In this document: piece after piece, positions 26,668 to 35,729 of the stretch
Numbering within the stretch: the first letter of the stretch is position 1
Layout: every line of letters starts with the position of its first letter
Assembly (NCBI RefSeq): GCF_001613345.1
Contig: NZ_BDCE01000046.1
Span: forward strand, 163,311-227,310
DNA length: 64,000 bases
Source of the DNA: Nocardia uniformis NBRC 13702
GTDB lineage: Bacteria > Actinomycetota > Actinomycetes > Mycobacteriales > Mycobacteriaceae
Direction of reading: 5' to 3'
Program-made: the position numbers and the translations under genes
The notes under the pieces: model-generated
What the model was told of the DNA's origin: nothing
What the model saw: only the letters and a program-made list of their open reading frames with translations
Databases searched by the model: none

Positions 26668-27650
26668 CCAATTTGAAGATCATTGACGAGTCGTGTCGTT
26701 TCCGGCCGCCTGCCATGGGGCGACTAGTGCTATGGGAGCTGACCCGGTTCTGCAACCTGGCCTGTCGGCACTGCTGCACGGGTTCGAGCCCGGCGATCAG
26801 CATGGCCGACGACGTACCGACGGACGCCGCGATTGCCTCGCTGCGCCAGTTGGAGGACGCAGGGGTCCGCGAGCTCTACTTGACCGGCGGTGAGCCCCTG
26901 GCGCGTCGGGACTTCATAGAACTGCTTGAAGCGGCTGGGACCGCGAAGGATCTGAGCGTCTTCGTCGCCACCAACGGGATCTTCATCCGTGACCGGCATA
27001 TCACCGCATTCCGCTCCGCCGGAGTACGCAGCATCACCATCAGCATGGACGGGCACGATGCCGAGAGCCACGACGCCATCCGTGGTCCGGGAGCCTTCCA
27101 GAAGGCGGAGAAGGGCATCCGCCGGTGTGTCGAGGCGAGGCTGCCCGTGAGGCTGAGTCACATGATCACGCCGACAAACCTCGGCAACGTCCGGCGGTTC
27201 TGCCAGCTGGCCGTGGACCTGGGTGTGCCCACCGTCGCGTTGCACACCGTCATCCCGGCCGGCACCGCCGTCTCGTCCTCGGACTTGGTCATGTCGGCAT
27301 CTCGTACGTCCGACGTCGCGAGCACGATGGCCGCTGTGGTCGAGGAGTTCAGCTCGGCGTTGAGCATCCAGCACGGCATGGACGGCAGCAGCAACCCCGC
27401 CCACTGCATCGCCGGGCAGCAGTTGCTACACATCTCGCCGAACGGTGACGTGAGCCCGTGCTCGTGGATGTACAAATTGGACAAGCGCTTCACACTTGGC
27501 AACCTGCGACACGAGTCCCTTTTGGACTGTATCGGCAAGCTCGACTCCGTCGTCGGCGAGTACGCGGGCAAACCCGGCTGCCCGATTCCGATGCTGTCCG
27601 AACAGAGTATGCGCCGCAGAACCCAGGATGCCGGAGACCCGACGCGATGA
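26664..27650 (+). CDS. Radical SAM enzyme with SPASM-like C-terminus
   Basis: 328 aa. C30NLAC34RHC37 is the CxxxCxxC motif that holds the [4Fe-4S] cluster, LYLTGGEPLARRDF is the SAM-binding GGEP motif, and the C-terminal HCIAGQQLLHISPNGDVSPC, a later FTLGNLRHESLLDCI and GKPGC supply cysteines for an auxiliary cluster as in SPASM or twitch enzymes. No precursor peptide is evident nearby, so a small-molecule or aminoacyl substrate is possible. ATGA overlaps at both ends. Confidence 0.85.
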   Translation: MTNLKIIDESCRFRPPAMGRLVLWELTRFCNLACRHCCTGSSPAISMADDVPTDAAIASLRQLEDAGVRELYLTGGEPLARRDFIELLEAAGTAKDLSVFVATNGIFIRDRHITAFRSAGVRSITISMDGHDAESHDAIRGPGAFQKAEKGIRRCVEARLPVRLSHMITPTNLGNVRRFCQLAVDLGVPTVALHTVIPAGTAVSSSDLVMSASRTSDVASTMAAVVEEFSSALSIQHGMDGSSNPAHCIAGQQLLHISPNGDVSPCSWMYKLDKRFTLGNLRHESLLDCIGKLDSVVGEYAGKPGCPIPMLSEQSMRRRTQDAGDPTR

Positions 27651-28315
27651 CGGCCCAGACGCGCGGCACCCTGAGCCAGGGACTACCACGCAACGGTGAG
27701 GCCACCTTCCGGTCGAGGTTCCTGGGCTTGGCCGAACCACCGAATCGCCTCGTGCTCACCCCGGTGGGCTTCCTGGTGCGACCTCTGGGTGAGGGAGGAG
27801 TGGAGCTGCCTGGCCTGTGGCCCGCACGCTCTGTGGAAGGGGTGCCCGTCGTCGTCGGCCCACAGGGTCGTCCCGTGGTGGATTGCGTCTTCGCCATGCC
27901 GCCCGGGTCGGCCGTGATCTTCGTGGGTCTCGCCGGAGGACTCCGATCGCCTGCCCAGGTCGGCCGGTGGGTGCGGGTCGAGCAGGCGTGGGACGGCAAT
28001 GCGTGGCACCGATCCACCCTCGAACCCGTTCCTGAGCTGCCCTCGGTGCGTGCTGTGACTGTCGGTTCCCTGACCGAGTCGTGGTCGCAGACGGAATCTC
28101 TCCGAGAGCAGGCAGACGTGGTCGACCTGGAGACCAGTCATGTGTTGGCCGTCGCCGCCGCTCGAGGAGTGCGGGCGGCGAGCCTGCTGCTGGTGTCGGA
28201 CGAACCTCCTCACAACCCGTTCTGGGACACGAACCTGGCTGAGCTCGCCCCGGCTGCGGATGCGCTGGCCACCGCCTTACGGCAGTGGCTGCGCGCTGGC
28301 GGAGCAATAGGTTGA
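27647..28315 (+). CDS. Nucleoside phosphorylase-like protein
   Basis: 222 aa, ATG overlapping the radical SAM stop. DVVDLETSHVLAVAAARG followed by RAASLLLVSDEPPHN corresponds to the C-terminal signature of the PNP/MTA nucleosidase superfamily (D-M-E-T-x-A ... V-S-D), where Glu binds ribose O2'/O3' and Asp the base. The N-terminal phosphate-binding G-x-G loop is not clear, so it may be a hydrolase-like or non-catalytic variant. It could cleave a nucleoside by-product (for example from SAM) or act on a nucleoside intermediate. Confidence 0.55.
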   Translation: MTAQTRGTLSQGLPRNGEATFRSRFLGLAEPPNRLVLTPVGFLVRPLGEGGVELPGLWPARSVEGVPVVVGPQGRPVVDCVFAMPPGSAVIFVGLAGGLRSPAQVGRWVRVEQAWDGNAWHRSTLEPVPELPSVRAVTVGSLTESWSQTESLREQADVVDLETSHVLAVAAARGVRAASLLLVSDEPPHNPFWDTNLAELAPAADALATALRQWLRAGGAIG

Positions 28316-28336
28316 CCACCGCCGATAAATCTAGGA

Positions 28337-29218
28337 ATGACGATGAAACAGGTTGTACTGTCCGAAGCGGACATAGCGCGCTTCGAGTCCGACGGGTTCC
28401 TCCGGCTTCCCGCTGCCCTGGACGACGGCGAAGTGTCGGCTCTGCTCGCAGGAATAGCCAAGCTCCAGGCCGATGGCGCGGCGAACGACGACTCTCGCGC
28501 CTGGTGGCGTGAGTTCCACGACGGCGCCCTGACCCCTCAGGCCCGCGAGAGCTTCGACTTCCGCAACGTCGCGATGAGCGAGCTGGTCTTCGAGGATCTG
28601 GTGGACGCCCCTCGCATCTTGGTGCCGATCACCCAGATCCTCGGCCCGAGAATCGCGCTCCTCAGCTCGCATGCGGCAGTCCGGGCGCCTGTCAGCGATC
28701 TGACCGTCGAGCAGCTCAGCCGCACCCGGCTGGGATGGCACCGGGACCTCGGTATCTCCTCAGTGGAGATGGCGCACCCGCAGCCACGACTCGCGGTCAA
28801 GGCCGCCATCTGGCTCACGCCGCTGACCGGTTCGGCGCAGGGCGCGATGCGGGTGGTCCCCGGCAGTCACCGGCTGGTCGGTGATCTCGCGTTCGACGAG
28901 CTGACCAACCAGCCGCATGGCGCGATCGACATGCTCGCCGACGCCGGCGACATCGTCCTGTTCGAGCAGCGGCTCTGGCATACGGCTACCCCGAACATCC
29001 TCGGCCAGGCGCGAGTGTCGCTGTTCTATTGCTACGGGTACCGGTGGCTCCGGCCGCAGGATTACGGGGAGGTGGAACCTGCTCGGCTGGCCGGGATGAG
29101 TCCTGTTCGCAAGCAGCTTTTCGGGGCGAAGACGACTGTCATGGGCCATCACCTGCCGACGTCGGAGGACGTCCCACTCGCCGCCGGGCTCGCGGAATGG
29201 GAAGGGGAACGTTCATGA
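28337..29218 (+). CDS. PhyH-family Fe(II)/2-oxoglutarate dioxygenase (first)
   Basis: 293 aa. The iron triad is GWHRDLG (H-x-D) and RLWHTATPN (distal His), with AGQARVSLFY-type Arg for 2-oxoglutarate in LGQARVSLFY. Start at ATG 28337 or the ATG two codons later, which is better spaced from TAGGA. These enzymes hydroxylate or desaturate small molecules. It is directly followed, with an ATGA overlap, by a second PhyH gene of the same length, which suggests two oxidations on one intermediate. Confidence 0.8.
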   Translation: MTMKQVVLSEADIARFESDGFLRLPAALDDGEVSALLAGIAKLQADGAANDDSRAWWREFHDGALTPQARESFDFRNVAMSELVFEDLVDAPRILVPITQILGPRIALLSSHAAVRAPVSDLTVEQLSRTRLGWHRDLGISSVEMAHPQPRLAVKAAIWLTPLTGSAQGAMRVVPGSHRLVGDLAFDELTNQPHGAIDMLADAGDIVLFEQRLWHTATPNILGQARVSLFYCYGYRWLRPQDYGEVEPARLAGMSPVRKQLFGAKTTVMGHHLPTSEDVPLAAGLAEWEGERS

Positions 29219-30105
29219 GTGCGCACGCGGAACTTCTACGCGAGTTCGATACCAACGGCTACGTCATCCTGCGGGACGTCCTCGACGCGGCCGAGGTGTC
29301 GCGGCTGGCCACGGTGGTGGGCGAGAACACCCACAAGATCCTGGACAAGCGGGGAAAGTCACCGGACGAACGTGCCCTGGTCCTCGACTTCCTCGGTTTC
29401 GACGAGGGACTCGTCGATCTCGTCGATCACCCGCGCCTCCTGCCGGTTGTGGCAGCCATCCTGGGCAGCAATATCTATCTGTACCACACCCATTGGTGCG
29501 TAGCGCCGTCCCTCAGCGGGCAGACGTTCCCGAACCGGCAGCACTTCCTGCACGCGCACAACGACGCGGCGGACGCTAGCGCTGAAGTCATCGGAGCCGA
29601 CACATTCTGGCGCTGGCACCGTGACGGCGGCCAGATCAACAACGAGCTCGGTCCACATCCGCAGCCCCGACTCTCCCTCAAGGCCGGGGTGTTTCTCACC
29701 GACCTGTCCGAGCCCAGTGGCGGCAACATGGCCGTGGTTCCCGGCAGTCACAAACGGGACGTCCCCCTCCCGTGCGCAGGCGCACCCGCCGATGCGGGGG
29801 TGGAGATTCTGGCCCGCGCTGGTGACGTGGTCGTCTTCGACCGGCGGCTGATCCATTCGTCTTCGCCGAACCTGTCCTCGCGGACGCGGATGGTTCTGTT
29901 CTACGGGTACAGCTACCGGTGGCTGCGGCCCAGGGACGAGATGACGGTCGAGCGCTACCTGGACAGCGCTTCACCCGTCCGCCGACAGCTCCTCGGCGCG
30001 ACCAGTAGCGCCTACGCGTACTCATCGCCGTCGTGGAAGGACGTGCCATTAGCCGAGTGGCTGGCTGCAAGCGGCAATGTCGCGGGTCCGCTGGAGGAAC
30101 TGTGA
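29215..30105 (+). CDS. PhyH-family Fe(II)/2-oxoglutarate dioxygenase (second)
   Basis: 296 aa. FWRWHRDGGQ (H-x-D) and RRLIHSSSPN (distal His), then SSRTRMVLFYGYSYRWLRP. The C-terminal ends of both PhyH proteins share YxYRWLRP and PVR-x-QLxGA phrases, so they are paralogues that have diverged in the N-terminal half. The stop overlaps the start of the enolase-superfamily gene (GTGA). Confidence 0.8.
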   Translation: MSAHAELLREFDTNGYVILRDVLDAAEVSRLATVVGENTHKILDKRGKSPDERALVLDFLGFDEGLVDLVDHPRLLPVVAAILGSNIYLYHTHWCVAPSLSGQTFPNRQHFLHAHNDAADASAEVIGADTFWRWHRDGGQINNELGPHPQPRLSLKAGVFLTDLSEPSGGNMAVVPGSHKRDVPLPCAGAPADAGVEILARAGDVVVFDRRLIHSSSPNLSSRTRMVLFYGYSYRWLRPRDEMTVERYLDSASPVRRQLLGATSSAYAYSSPSWKDVPLAEWLAASGNVAGPLEEL

Positions 30106-31187
30106 AGATCACCAAGGTCCGTGCTTATCCGCTGCGTTCACACGCGGTCTGGGTCGAGGTGGAGGCAGCCGGGGTGTCCGGCTTCGGCGAGTGCTACCCC
30201 AACCGGGCCGACTGGGCCACCAGACTGACAGCCGATGTGGTGAACGAAGGACTGGCCAGTGCCGTGGTCGGCTCGGACTGCCGGGACATCGACGTGATCT
30301 GGCACCTGTGCTACCGCAAACTCACTCCCCGACAGGGCGACAAAGGCCCGTACATGGCGGCGATCTCCGGTCTCGACATCGCGCTGTGGGACCTTGTGGG
30401 CAAGGTGCAGGGCGTCCCAGTCCATCAGCTGTTGGGCGGCGCCCACCACGACCGGATACCGCTTTACGCCAGCATCGGCGGCTCGGCGGACCGCGATCTC
30501 GACGAGTACCTGACGGAAGTGCGCCGTTTCGCCGACCGCGGCTTCGCCGCGTTCAAGGTGCGCACCCATTGGGGCGCGCACCGGGTCGACGTCGACCCGG
30601 TGCGCGATCTGGCGGTCCTACGAGCGGTGCGGGCCGAGATCGGCGACTGTGCACTGGGATTCGACGTGAACAACGGCTACACGCCCAAGACCGCGATCAG
30701 CCAGTGCCGAAGACTGGCGGACCTCGACCTGTTCCACATCGAGGAGCCCGTCGCCCAGCACGACCTCGCAGGCATGGCTCAGGTCGCAAGGGCGGTAGAC
30801 ATTCCGGTGGCTGCGGGCGAGCAGGAGTACACCCGGTGGCAGTTCCGCGATCTGGCTCTGCGTGGCGAGGTTGATGTGCTGCAACCCGATGTGACCAAGT
30901 GCGGCGGGATCACCGAGCTGCGGAAGATCATGCATCTCGCCGACATCCTGGGGCGGCGGCTGGTGCCGCACCAGAACCAGGCGACCATCGGTCTAGCAGC
31001 GAGCATGGCCGTGGTGGCGTGCTGGCCGTTGCCCCTGCCCCCGCAGGAGTTCCTTGGAGAACAGCCGGAGCTCGACGACTTGCTGGAGGAGCCGCCGCGC
31101 ATCGAGAACGGTTCGTGGGTCCTCGGCGACGAGCCGGGCCTCGGTCTGCGGGTCAAACGGGCCTCGCTGGAAGCAGAGTCCTTGTGA
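30102..31187 (+). CDS. Enolase-superfamily dehydratase (mandelate racemase group)
   Basis: 361 aa, GTG 30102. Lys in AAFKVRTHWG (K-x-R), metal ligands in LGFDVNNGYTP (Asp), FHIEEPVAQ (Glu) and VAAGEQEYTRW (Glu), then the Asp of LQPDVTKCGG and the His of RLVPHQNQATIG, which form the D-H dyad of the mandelate racemase group. That set is typical of acid-sugar dehydratases, which turn aldonic acids into 2-keto-3-deoxy acids. The HpcH aldolase and ThDP enzyme downstream would fit as next steps. Confidence 0.8.
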   Translation: MKITKVRAYPLRSHAVWVEVEAAGVSGFGECYPNRADWATRLTADVVNEGLASAVVGSDCRDIDVIWHLCYRKLTPRQGDKGPYMAAISGLDIALWDLVGKVQGVPVHQLLGGAHHDRIPLYASIGGSADRDLDEYLTEVRRFADRGFAAFKVRTHWGAHRVDVDPVRDLAVLRAVRAEIGDCALGFDVNNGYTPKTAISQCRRLADLDLFHIEEPVAQHDLAGMAQVARAVDIPVAAGEQEYTRWQFRDLALRGEVDVLQPDVTKCGGITELRKIMHLADILGRRLVPHQNQATIGLAASMAVVACWPLPLPPQEFLGEQPELDDLLEEPPRIENGSWVLGDEPGLGLRVKRASLEAESL

Positions 31188-32827
31188 GCGGCGTAATGGG
31201 CGGCACCGTGGCGGATGCTGTTTCCGACGCACTGGTCTCAGTCGGAGTGGAGACCGTGTTCACCGTACCCGGGGCGCATATCGACGACCTGTGTCTGAGC
31301 ATCGAGCGTCACCCAGGTCTGCGACTAGTAGTGTGCCGGACCGAATCCGGTAGCGGGATGATGGCAATCGCGCATGCCCGAACACGTCCCGGCACGATCG
31401 CTTGTTGTCTGTCCATCCCCGGCCCAGGTCTGTTGGACCTCGGTACCGCGCTGATGACCGCCCGCGCCGTTGGCGTCCCACTCCTGTGCATCGCGGGCGG
31501 GGTACCCAACGGTCGCGAGGGCCTTGGTCTCCTGCACGAGACGCCCCAGGTTTTCACGGCCGCCAGTGGAGCGGTGAGCGAGGCACACCGCTTGATGCCC
31601 ACAGACGACATCCTCGCTGTGGTCGGTCGGTTGGCGAATGCGACGCTGATGCCCCCTAACACGCCCGCGTTGCTTGAGGTGCCGGTCGACGTGGCCGGGG
31701 CGATGACCGTGCCGATGGCCGGCGCAGTGTTCGATGCGCCCCGCCGAGGTGTTGGCGGAGCACGAGGCTTGGCCATCGATGCCGCCAACTCGCTGCTGAA
31801 CGGTGCAGCACGGCCTCTGGTGATTGCAGGCGGTGGTGCCAGGAACGCCGCGGGTGCGGTGTGCGAACTCGCCGAGCGTCTGGACGCACCGCTCGTCGCC
31901 ACGGTGAACGGACGCTGCCCGACGGTGGAGGACAGCCCACGCCTGTTGCCAGTTCCAGCGCTCCGCGTGCTGTGGGACCACTGCGACGTCGTGGTCGCGG
32001 TAGGGACGCGCCTCGCCGCCGTCTTCGGCAGCGACAAGCACGGCACCGTGCGGCCTTCCCTGGTGAGAGTCGACGCCGATCCGCGCCGTACAGAGGATCT
32101 CCAACAGGTGACTGTCGGCCTCACCGGGCGCGCGGAGCTCCTGATCCCGGAACTAGCCCCTGATGAACCGGTGCGGCGGTGTTCGACATGGAGTCCTGGA
32201 GGACTGGCGGATCTGCGGTCGCGGTGCATGCTGGCGCTCGCGACGGCCGACCCGCACGCGGGATACACGGCCGCCCTGCACGAGGCGCTGGCCGCGGACG
32301 CGGTGATCGCACTGGACTCCACGCAAATGAGCTACCACGCGATGTATGCACTTCCGGTCGCTTCCGGGAGGCTGACGCTCTCCGCCGGTCAGCAGGGAGT
32401 GATGGGGAGTGCGCTGCCGCTGGCGCTGGGTGCCAAGCTGGCCCAGCCCGACCGGCAGGTGGTGTGCGTGACTGGGGACGGTGGTCTGGTTGCCGGTCTC
32501 GGCGAGCTCGCCACGATGGTCAAGGAGCGGCTCGGCGTGGTCGTCGTGGTGTTCAACGACAACGCCTATTCCGAGGTTGTGCTCGCGTCCCGACACAGCG
32601 CCGCCGTGACGTACAGCCGGCTGGTCAACCCCGACTTCGTTGCCATAGCCGCCGCGTTCGGGATCACGGCCACCCGTGTGCGCTCGCCCGAGGAGCTCGG
32701 CCCGATCCTCGCCAGGTTCTGCCAGCGGAACGAGCCCGCGCTCATCGAGGTCGAGCTCGACCACTGCCCCAGTTTGTCCGGCATCTTCGAGGTGGGTGAC
32801 TACCATGGCTCCGCCGATGAGCACTGA
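31184..32827 (+). CDS. Thiamine diphosphate-dependent enzyme (acetolactate synthase-like)
   Basis: 547 aa, GTG overlapping the previous stop. VFTVPGAHIDDLCLSIE and VCRTESGSGMMAIAHAR (catalytic Glu of the PYR domain), central domain with a nucleotide-like fold (PLVIAGGGARNAAGAVCEL), and C-terminal ThDP motif VVCVTGDGGLVAGLGEL ... VFNDNAYSEV (GDG...N). This layout is shared by acetolactate synthase, benzoylformate decarboxylase and phosphonopyruvate decarboxylase; it would decarboxylate a 2-oxo acid and may join the fragment to an acceptor. Confidence 0.85.
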   Translation: MSGVMGGTVADAVSDALVSVGVETVFTVPGAHIDDLCLSIERHPGLRLVVCRTESGSGMMAIAHARTRPGTIACCLSIPGPGLLDLGTALMTARAVGVPLLCIAGGVPNGREGLGLLHETPQVFTAASGAVSEAHRLMPTDDILAVVGRLANATLMPPNTPALLEVPVDVAGAMTVPMAGAVFDAPRRGVGGARGLAIDAANSLLNGAARPLVIAGGGARNAAGAVCELAERLDAPLVATVNGRCPTVEDSPRLLPVPALRVLWDHCDVVVAVGTRLAAVFGSDKHGTVRPSLVRVDADPRRTEDLQQVTVGLTGRAELLIPELAPDEPVRRCSTWSPGGLADLRSRCMLALATADPHAGYTAALHEALAADAVIALDSTQMSYHAMYALPVASGRLTLSAGQQGVMGSALPLALGAKLAQPDRQVVCVTGDGGLVAGLGELATMVKERLGVVVVVFNDNAYSEVVLASRHSAAVTYSRLVNPDFVAIAAAFGITATRVRSPEELGPILARFCQRNEPALIEVELDHCPSLSGIFEVGDYHGSADEH

Positions 32828-33581
32828 CTCGGCACTGGGTTGCTTTTGCGCGCTCGGCTCGCCGCTCGCCGTCGAGCTTCTGGCGCGCAGCGGCGAGTTC
32901 GACTGGATCTGCCTGGACCTCCAGCACGGCATGGGTGGGTTCGACGCGTGTCTAGCCGCGTTGCAGGCAGCTTCGGGCACGGACATAACCATGTTGGTTC
33001 GGGTCCCGCCGGGCGAGCCTGCGTTGGCGAGCCGGGTACTAGACGCGGGGGCAGACGGGGTGCTCGTGGCCAATGTCGACTCGCGCGAGCAGGCCCACAC
33101 GGCATGCCAAGCTGCGTTCTACCCACCGCTCGGGACACGGTCCGTCGGTGCCACCCGTGCACGGTTCCTGCGACCCGGTTACGTCGCGGCGGCGACATCG
33201 AGTACGCACTGCATGGTGATGGTGGAGTCACCAGTCGGGTTCGCAAACATCGACGCGATCCTGGACGAACCAGTGACCGGCGTGTTCGTGGGGCTTGCCG
33301 ACCTCATGATGGCCTTGGGGTGTCTCGGCGCGGATCCACTGGCCGACAACCAGGTGCGGGATTGGTTGGAACTGACCGTGCGCCTGTGCGAGGCACGTGG
33401 TTTGACCAGCGGCATCTTCTCGGAGAACCCGCGAACGGCGGCAAGCCTGCGCGCCATGGGTTTCGACCTGATCGGCTCGGGACTCGACGTGTCGCTGTTG
33501 CTCTCCGGAGCACGAGCGCAGCGCGCCGAATACGAGAAGGCCCGCACAGCGGTCACTCCGCCAAAGAGGACGCCGGAGTGA
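32805..33581 (+). CDS. HpcH/HpaI-family aldolase
   Basis: 258 aa; ATG 32805 has GAGGTGGGTGAC in front, and ATG 32817 is possible. The gene overlaps the ThDP gene by 23 bases. WICLDLQHGMGG (catalytic His), MLVRVPPG (Arg), MVMVESPVGFANID (metal Glu) and GVFVGLADLMMALG (metal Asp) mark a class II pyruvate aldolase. These enzymes cleave or form 4-hydroxy-2-oxo acids, so the protein fits next to a dehydratase that makes 2-keto-3-deoxy acids. Confidence 0.85.
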   Translation: MAPPMSTDSALGCFCALGSPLAVELLARSGEFDWICLDLQHGMGGFDACLAALQAASGTDITMLVRVPPGEPALASRVLDAGADGVLVANVDSREQAHTACQAAFYPPLGTRSVGATRARFLRPGYVAAATSSTHCMVMVESPVGFANIDAILDEPVTGVFVGLADLMMALGCLGADPLADNQVRDWLELTVRLCEARGLTSGIFSENPRTAASLRAMGFDLIGSGLDVSLLLSGARAQRAEYEKARTAVTPPKRTPE

Positions 33582-34324
33582 CCATTCAGCAGCGCTTCAC
33601 CGGCCGGGTCTGCGTGGTCACCGGCGCTGCCTCAGGGATCGGGGCGGCAGTGGCCACAGCCCTGTCGCGCGAGGGCGCCCAAGTGTGGCGGCTCGATCGG
33701 CGTCAGGGGCCCGGGATCATCCGTTGTGACGTGACCAACCACCAGGACGTAGAGAACGCACAGCGAACCGTCCTGGCCGAGACCCCCGTCGTTCACCACA
33801 TCTACAACGGTGTCGGCATCCTGCCCCCGCGCGGAGGAGTGCCGTTGGAGGACGAGGATGTCGCGGAGTGGAACCAGGTCTTCGACACCAATGTCATCGG
33901 AATGCTGAGGATCTTGAAGGCGTTCGGCCGCGCACTGGACTCCACCGGGTGCGCGAGTGTGGTCAACATGTCCTCGGACCAGTCACTGGTACCTCACGGG
34001 GACGCGCTGTCGTACGCCGCGTCCAAGGCGGCGGTCAATTCGCTGACCGTGGGGTTGGCCAAGCAGTGGGTGGGGCGCAGGACCCGCGTGAACGCAGTGG
34101 CGCCGGGGGCGGTGCGGACCGGCTTCATCGACGAGATTGCAGGTAGCGGGGAACGGCGCGATTCCATGCACGACCACGCCGACCGGGTCCTGCCCTTGGG
34201 GCTCGCGGACCCGGCGACAACCGCCGCGCTGGTGCTCTTCCTGCTGTCCGACGACGCACGGCACATCACCGGTGAGGTGTGGCGCTGCGATAGCGCGCAG
34301 ACCCTCCTCGGCGTCCGCTTCTGA
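33578..34324 (+). CDS. Short-chain dehydrogenase/reductase
   Basis: 248 aa, GTG start in a GTGA overlap. Cofactor loop CVVTGAASGIGAAVA (TGxxxGIG), then VWRLDRRQ; the Arg/Asp there suggests NAD. The NNAG motif is changed to YNGVG. Catalytic Ser in VNMSSDQS and Y-x-x-x-K in SYAASKAAVNS are intact. PGAVRTGF and ARHITGEVWRCDSAQ complete the fold. It probably oxidises or reduces a hydroxyl or ketone made by the aldolase/ThDP steps. Confidence 0.85.
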   Translation: MTIQQRFTGRVCVVTGAASGIGAAVATALSREGAQVWRLDRRQGPGIIRCDVTNHQDVENAQRTVLAETPVVHHIYNGVGILPPRGGVPLEDEDVAEWNQVFDTNVIGMLRILKAFGRALDSTGCASVVNMSSDQSLVPHGDALSYAASKAAVNSLTVGLAKQWVGRRTRVNAVAPGAVRTGFIDEIAGSGERRDSMHDHADRVLPLGLADPATTAALVLFLLSDDARHITGEVWRCDSAQTLLGVRF

Positions 34325-34382
34325 CAATGCACTGGGCAACGTGGCCAATGGTGGCCTTTGAACAATCGATGGACGGAGACAG

Positions 34383-35642
34383 ATGACTGAAGCAGGGGGA
34401 ACGATCGAGGTCGACCACAATCGGCGCTACCTCGAGGCGATTAGGTTCGGCTGTGTGCGGCTGCTGGAGCTCAGCTCGGCGATCATGGTGCGGACCGCAA
34501 GCACCGAACGGAAACTTGAGCTCAGCCACCAGATCTGGGCGCTGGCACAGGCAGCGGAGCTGATCGGCAACCGACTGGTCGGCCTTCGGTCCACGGTGGA
34601 CGCTTCCGCGGCGACAGCGGAGTACGTGGCGTTCACCGACGCGGTCTGCTCGCTGCAGAACCCGGAGATGGAGTACACCGCACTGTGCCATCTCGCCTAT
34701 CCCGACCTGCGTGACGCGGTGCTCGCCCACCACGGGCGGGTGCCGTTCAAGGCCGATGAGCTGACCGTGTCCTGCCTGACCGGTGTCCTAGAGCTCCTCG
34801 ACGCCGTGCCGACCGGTGGAGTGGCCGGCGCGCCATGCATCGGCGCCCTGGCGGATCTCCTCGCCGATGCAGGGGGTGTGACCGGCAGGATTCCGGAGGG
34901 GCTGCCAGAGCGGGTGGTCGCACTGCCAGCGATTCCCATCCGGCCCGGTCGGGAGTCGACGCTGCGCGAGAGGTCGAAGGGCGAGGGGGTCTCTGACGGG
35001 AGTCGGGGCTCGCTCCTGCACGATTCGGTGTTCCGGATCGAGCTGTGTGCCGCAGAGATCTGCGCGGCCATGATCGCCCACCACCCGGATGCTCCGTGGG
35101 GCCTGCGCTTCGACCTGGCCAAGCAGGTCCGTGACGAGGCACGGCATTTCGAGCTGTTCGCCGAGCGGATGCACGAGCTTGGAGTGTCCGAAGGCGACTA
35201 CCCGCTGGCCTTCGACGTCTGGGACAAGTTCGTGTTGGGCAGGACCCTGCCTGAGCGGCTGATGATCGAGCAGCGGCTCGGGGAGGGAACCGGTCTCGAC
35301 GGCGCGGTGAAGGTCCTCCGATCTCTCCGCGAGGAAGGCGACCTCAAGACGATGCTGATTTACGACTACATCATTGCCGACGAACTCACCCATGTCGGCA
35401 ACGGGAACAAATGGCTGCGGGAGCTGACAGTGTCCCCCGAGCGGCTCAGCGAACTGGACCGCGATGTGCGGGAGCTGCTTGCCGCACACGGGATGCGGGT
35501 GAAGCACAACCACCCTGTCAACGTCACCGAACGCGCTATGTCCGGGTTCACCGAGCAGGAGATTGAGGAGTTGCAGCGGATCTGGGAGCAGGAGCGGGCG
35601 CTGGCCCAGTCGCAGCTGGCAGGCACGCCCACCTCCGAATGA
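34383..35642 (+). CDS. Ferritin-like di-iron protein (DUF455-type)
   Basis: 419 aa, GGACGGAG before the ATG. The second half contains ELCAAEICAAMIAHH, QVRDEARHFELFAERM (E-x-x-H) and IADELTHVGNGNKWL (E-x-x-H), the pattern of a four-helix di-iron site as in DUF455/MiaE-like proteins. The first 200 residues are helical and unrecognised. Such proteins act as oxygenases or oxidases. It is separated from the SDR gene by 58 bp, the largest gap since 28316. Confidence 0.7.
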   Translation: MTEAGGTIEVDHNRRYLEAIRFGCVRLLELSSAIMVRTASTERKLELSHQIWALAQAAELIGNRLVGLRSTVDASAATAEYVAFTDAVCSLQNPEMEYTALCHLAYPDLRDAVLAHHGRVPFKADELTVSCLTGVLELLDAVPTGGVAGAPCIGALADLLADAGGVTGRIPEGLPERVVALPAIPIRPGRESTLRERSKGEGVSDGSRGSLLHDSVFRIELCAAEICAAMIAHHPDAPWGLRFDLAKQVRDEARHFELFAERMHELGVSEGDYPLAFDVWDKFVLGRTLPERLMIEQRLGEGTGLDGAVKVLRSLREEGDLKTMLIYDYIIADELTHVGNGNKWLRELTVSPERLSELDRDVRELLAAHGMRVKHNHPVNVTERAMSGFTEQEIEELQRIWEQERALAQSQLAGTPTSE

Positions 35643-35729
35643 GAACTGATCGCCGCGTGTCGGACGATGCGCCATGCTCTGCTCGATGTCATGCCGCGTC
35701 GGACATTCAGCGCGAGGAAGGATGGCAAT

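Noticed and set aside
26664..28315. RiPP cluster with a peptide precursor
   Set aside because: No short gene with a core-like sequence was seen beside the radical SAM gene, and no RiPP recognition element or peptidase/transport pair is present.
32840..34324. Long plus-strand frame whose second half is the SDR
   Set aside because: The first 240 codons overlap the aldolase in another frame; the real SDR start is the GTG at 33578.
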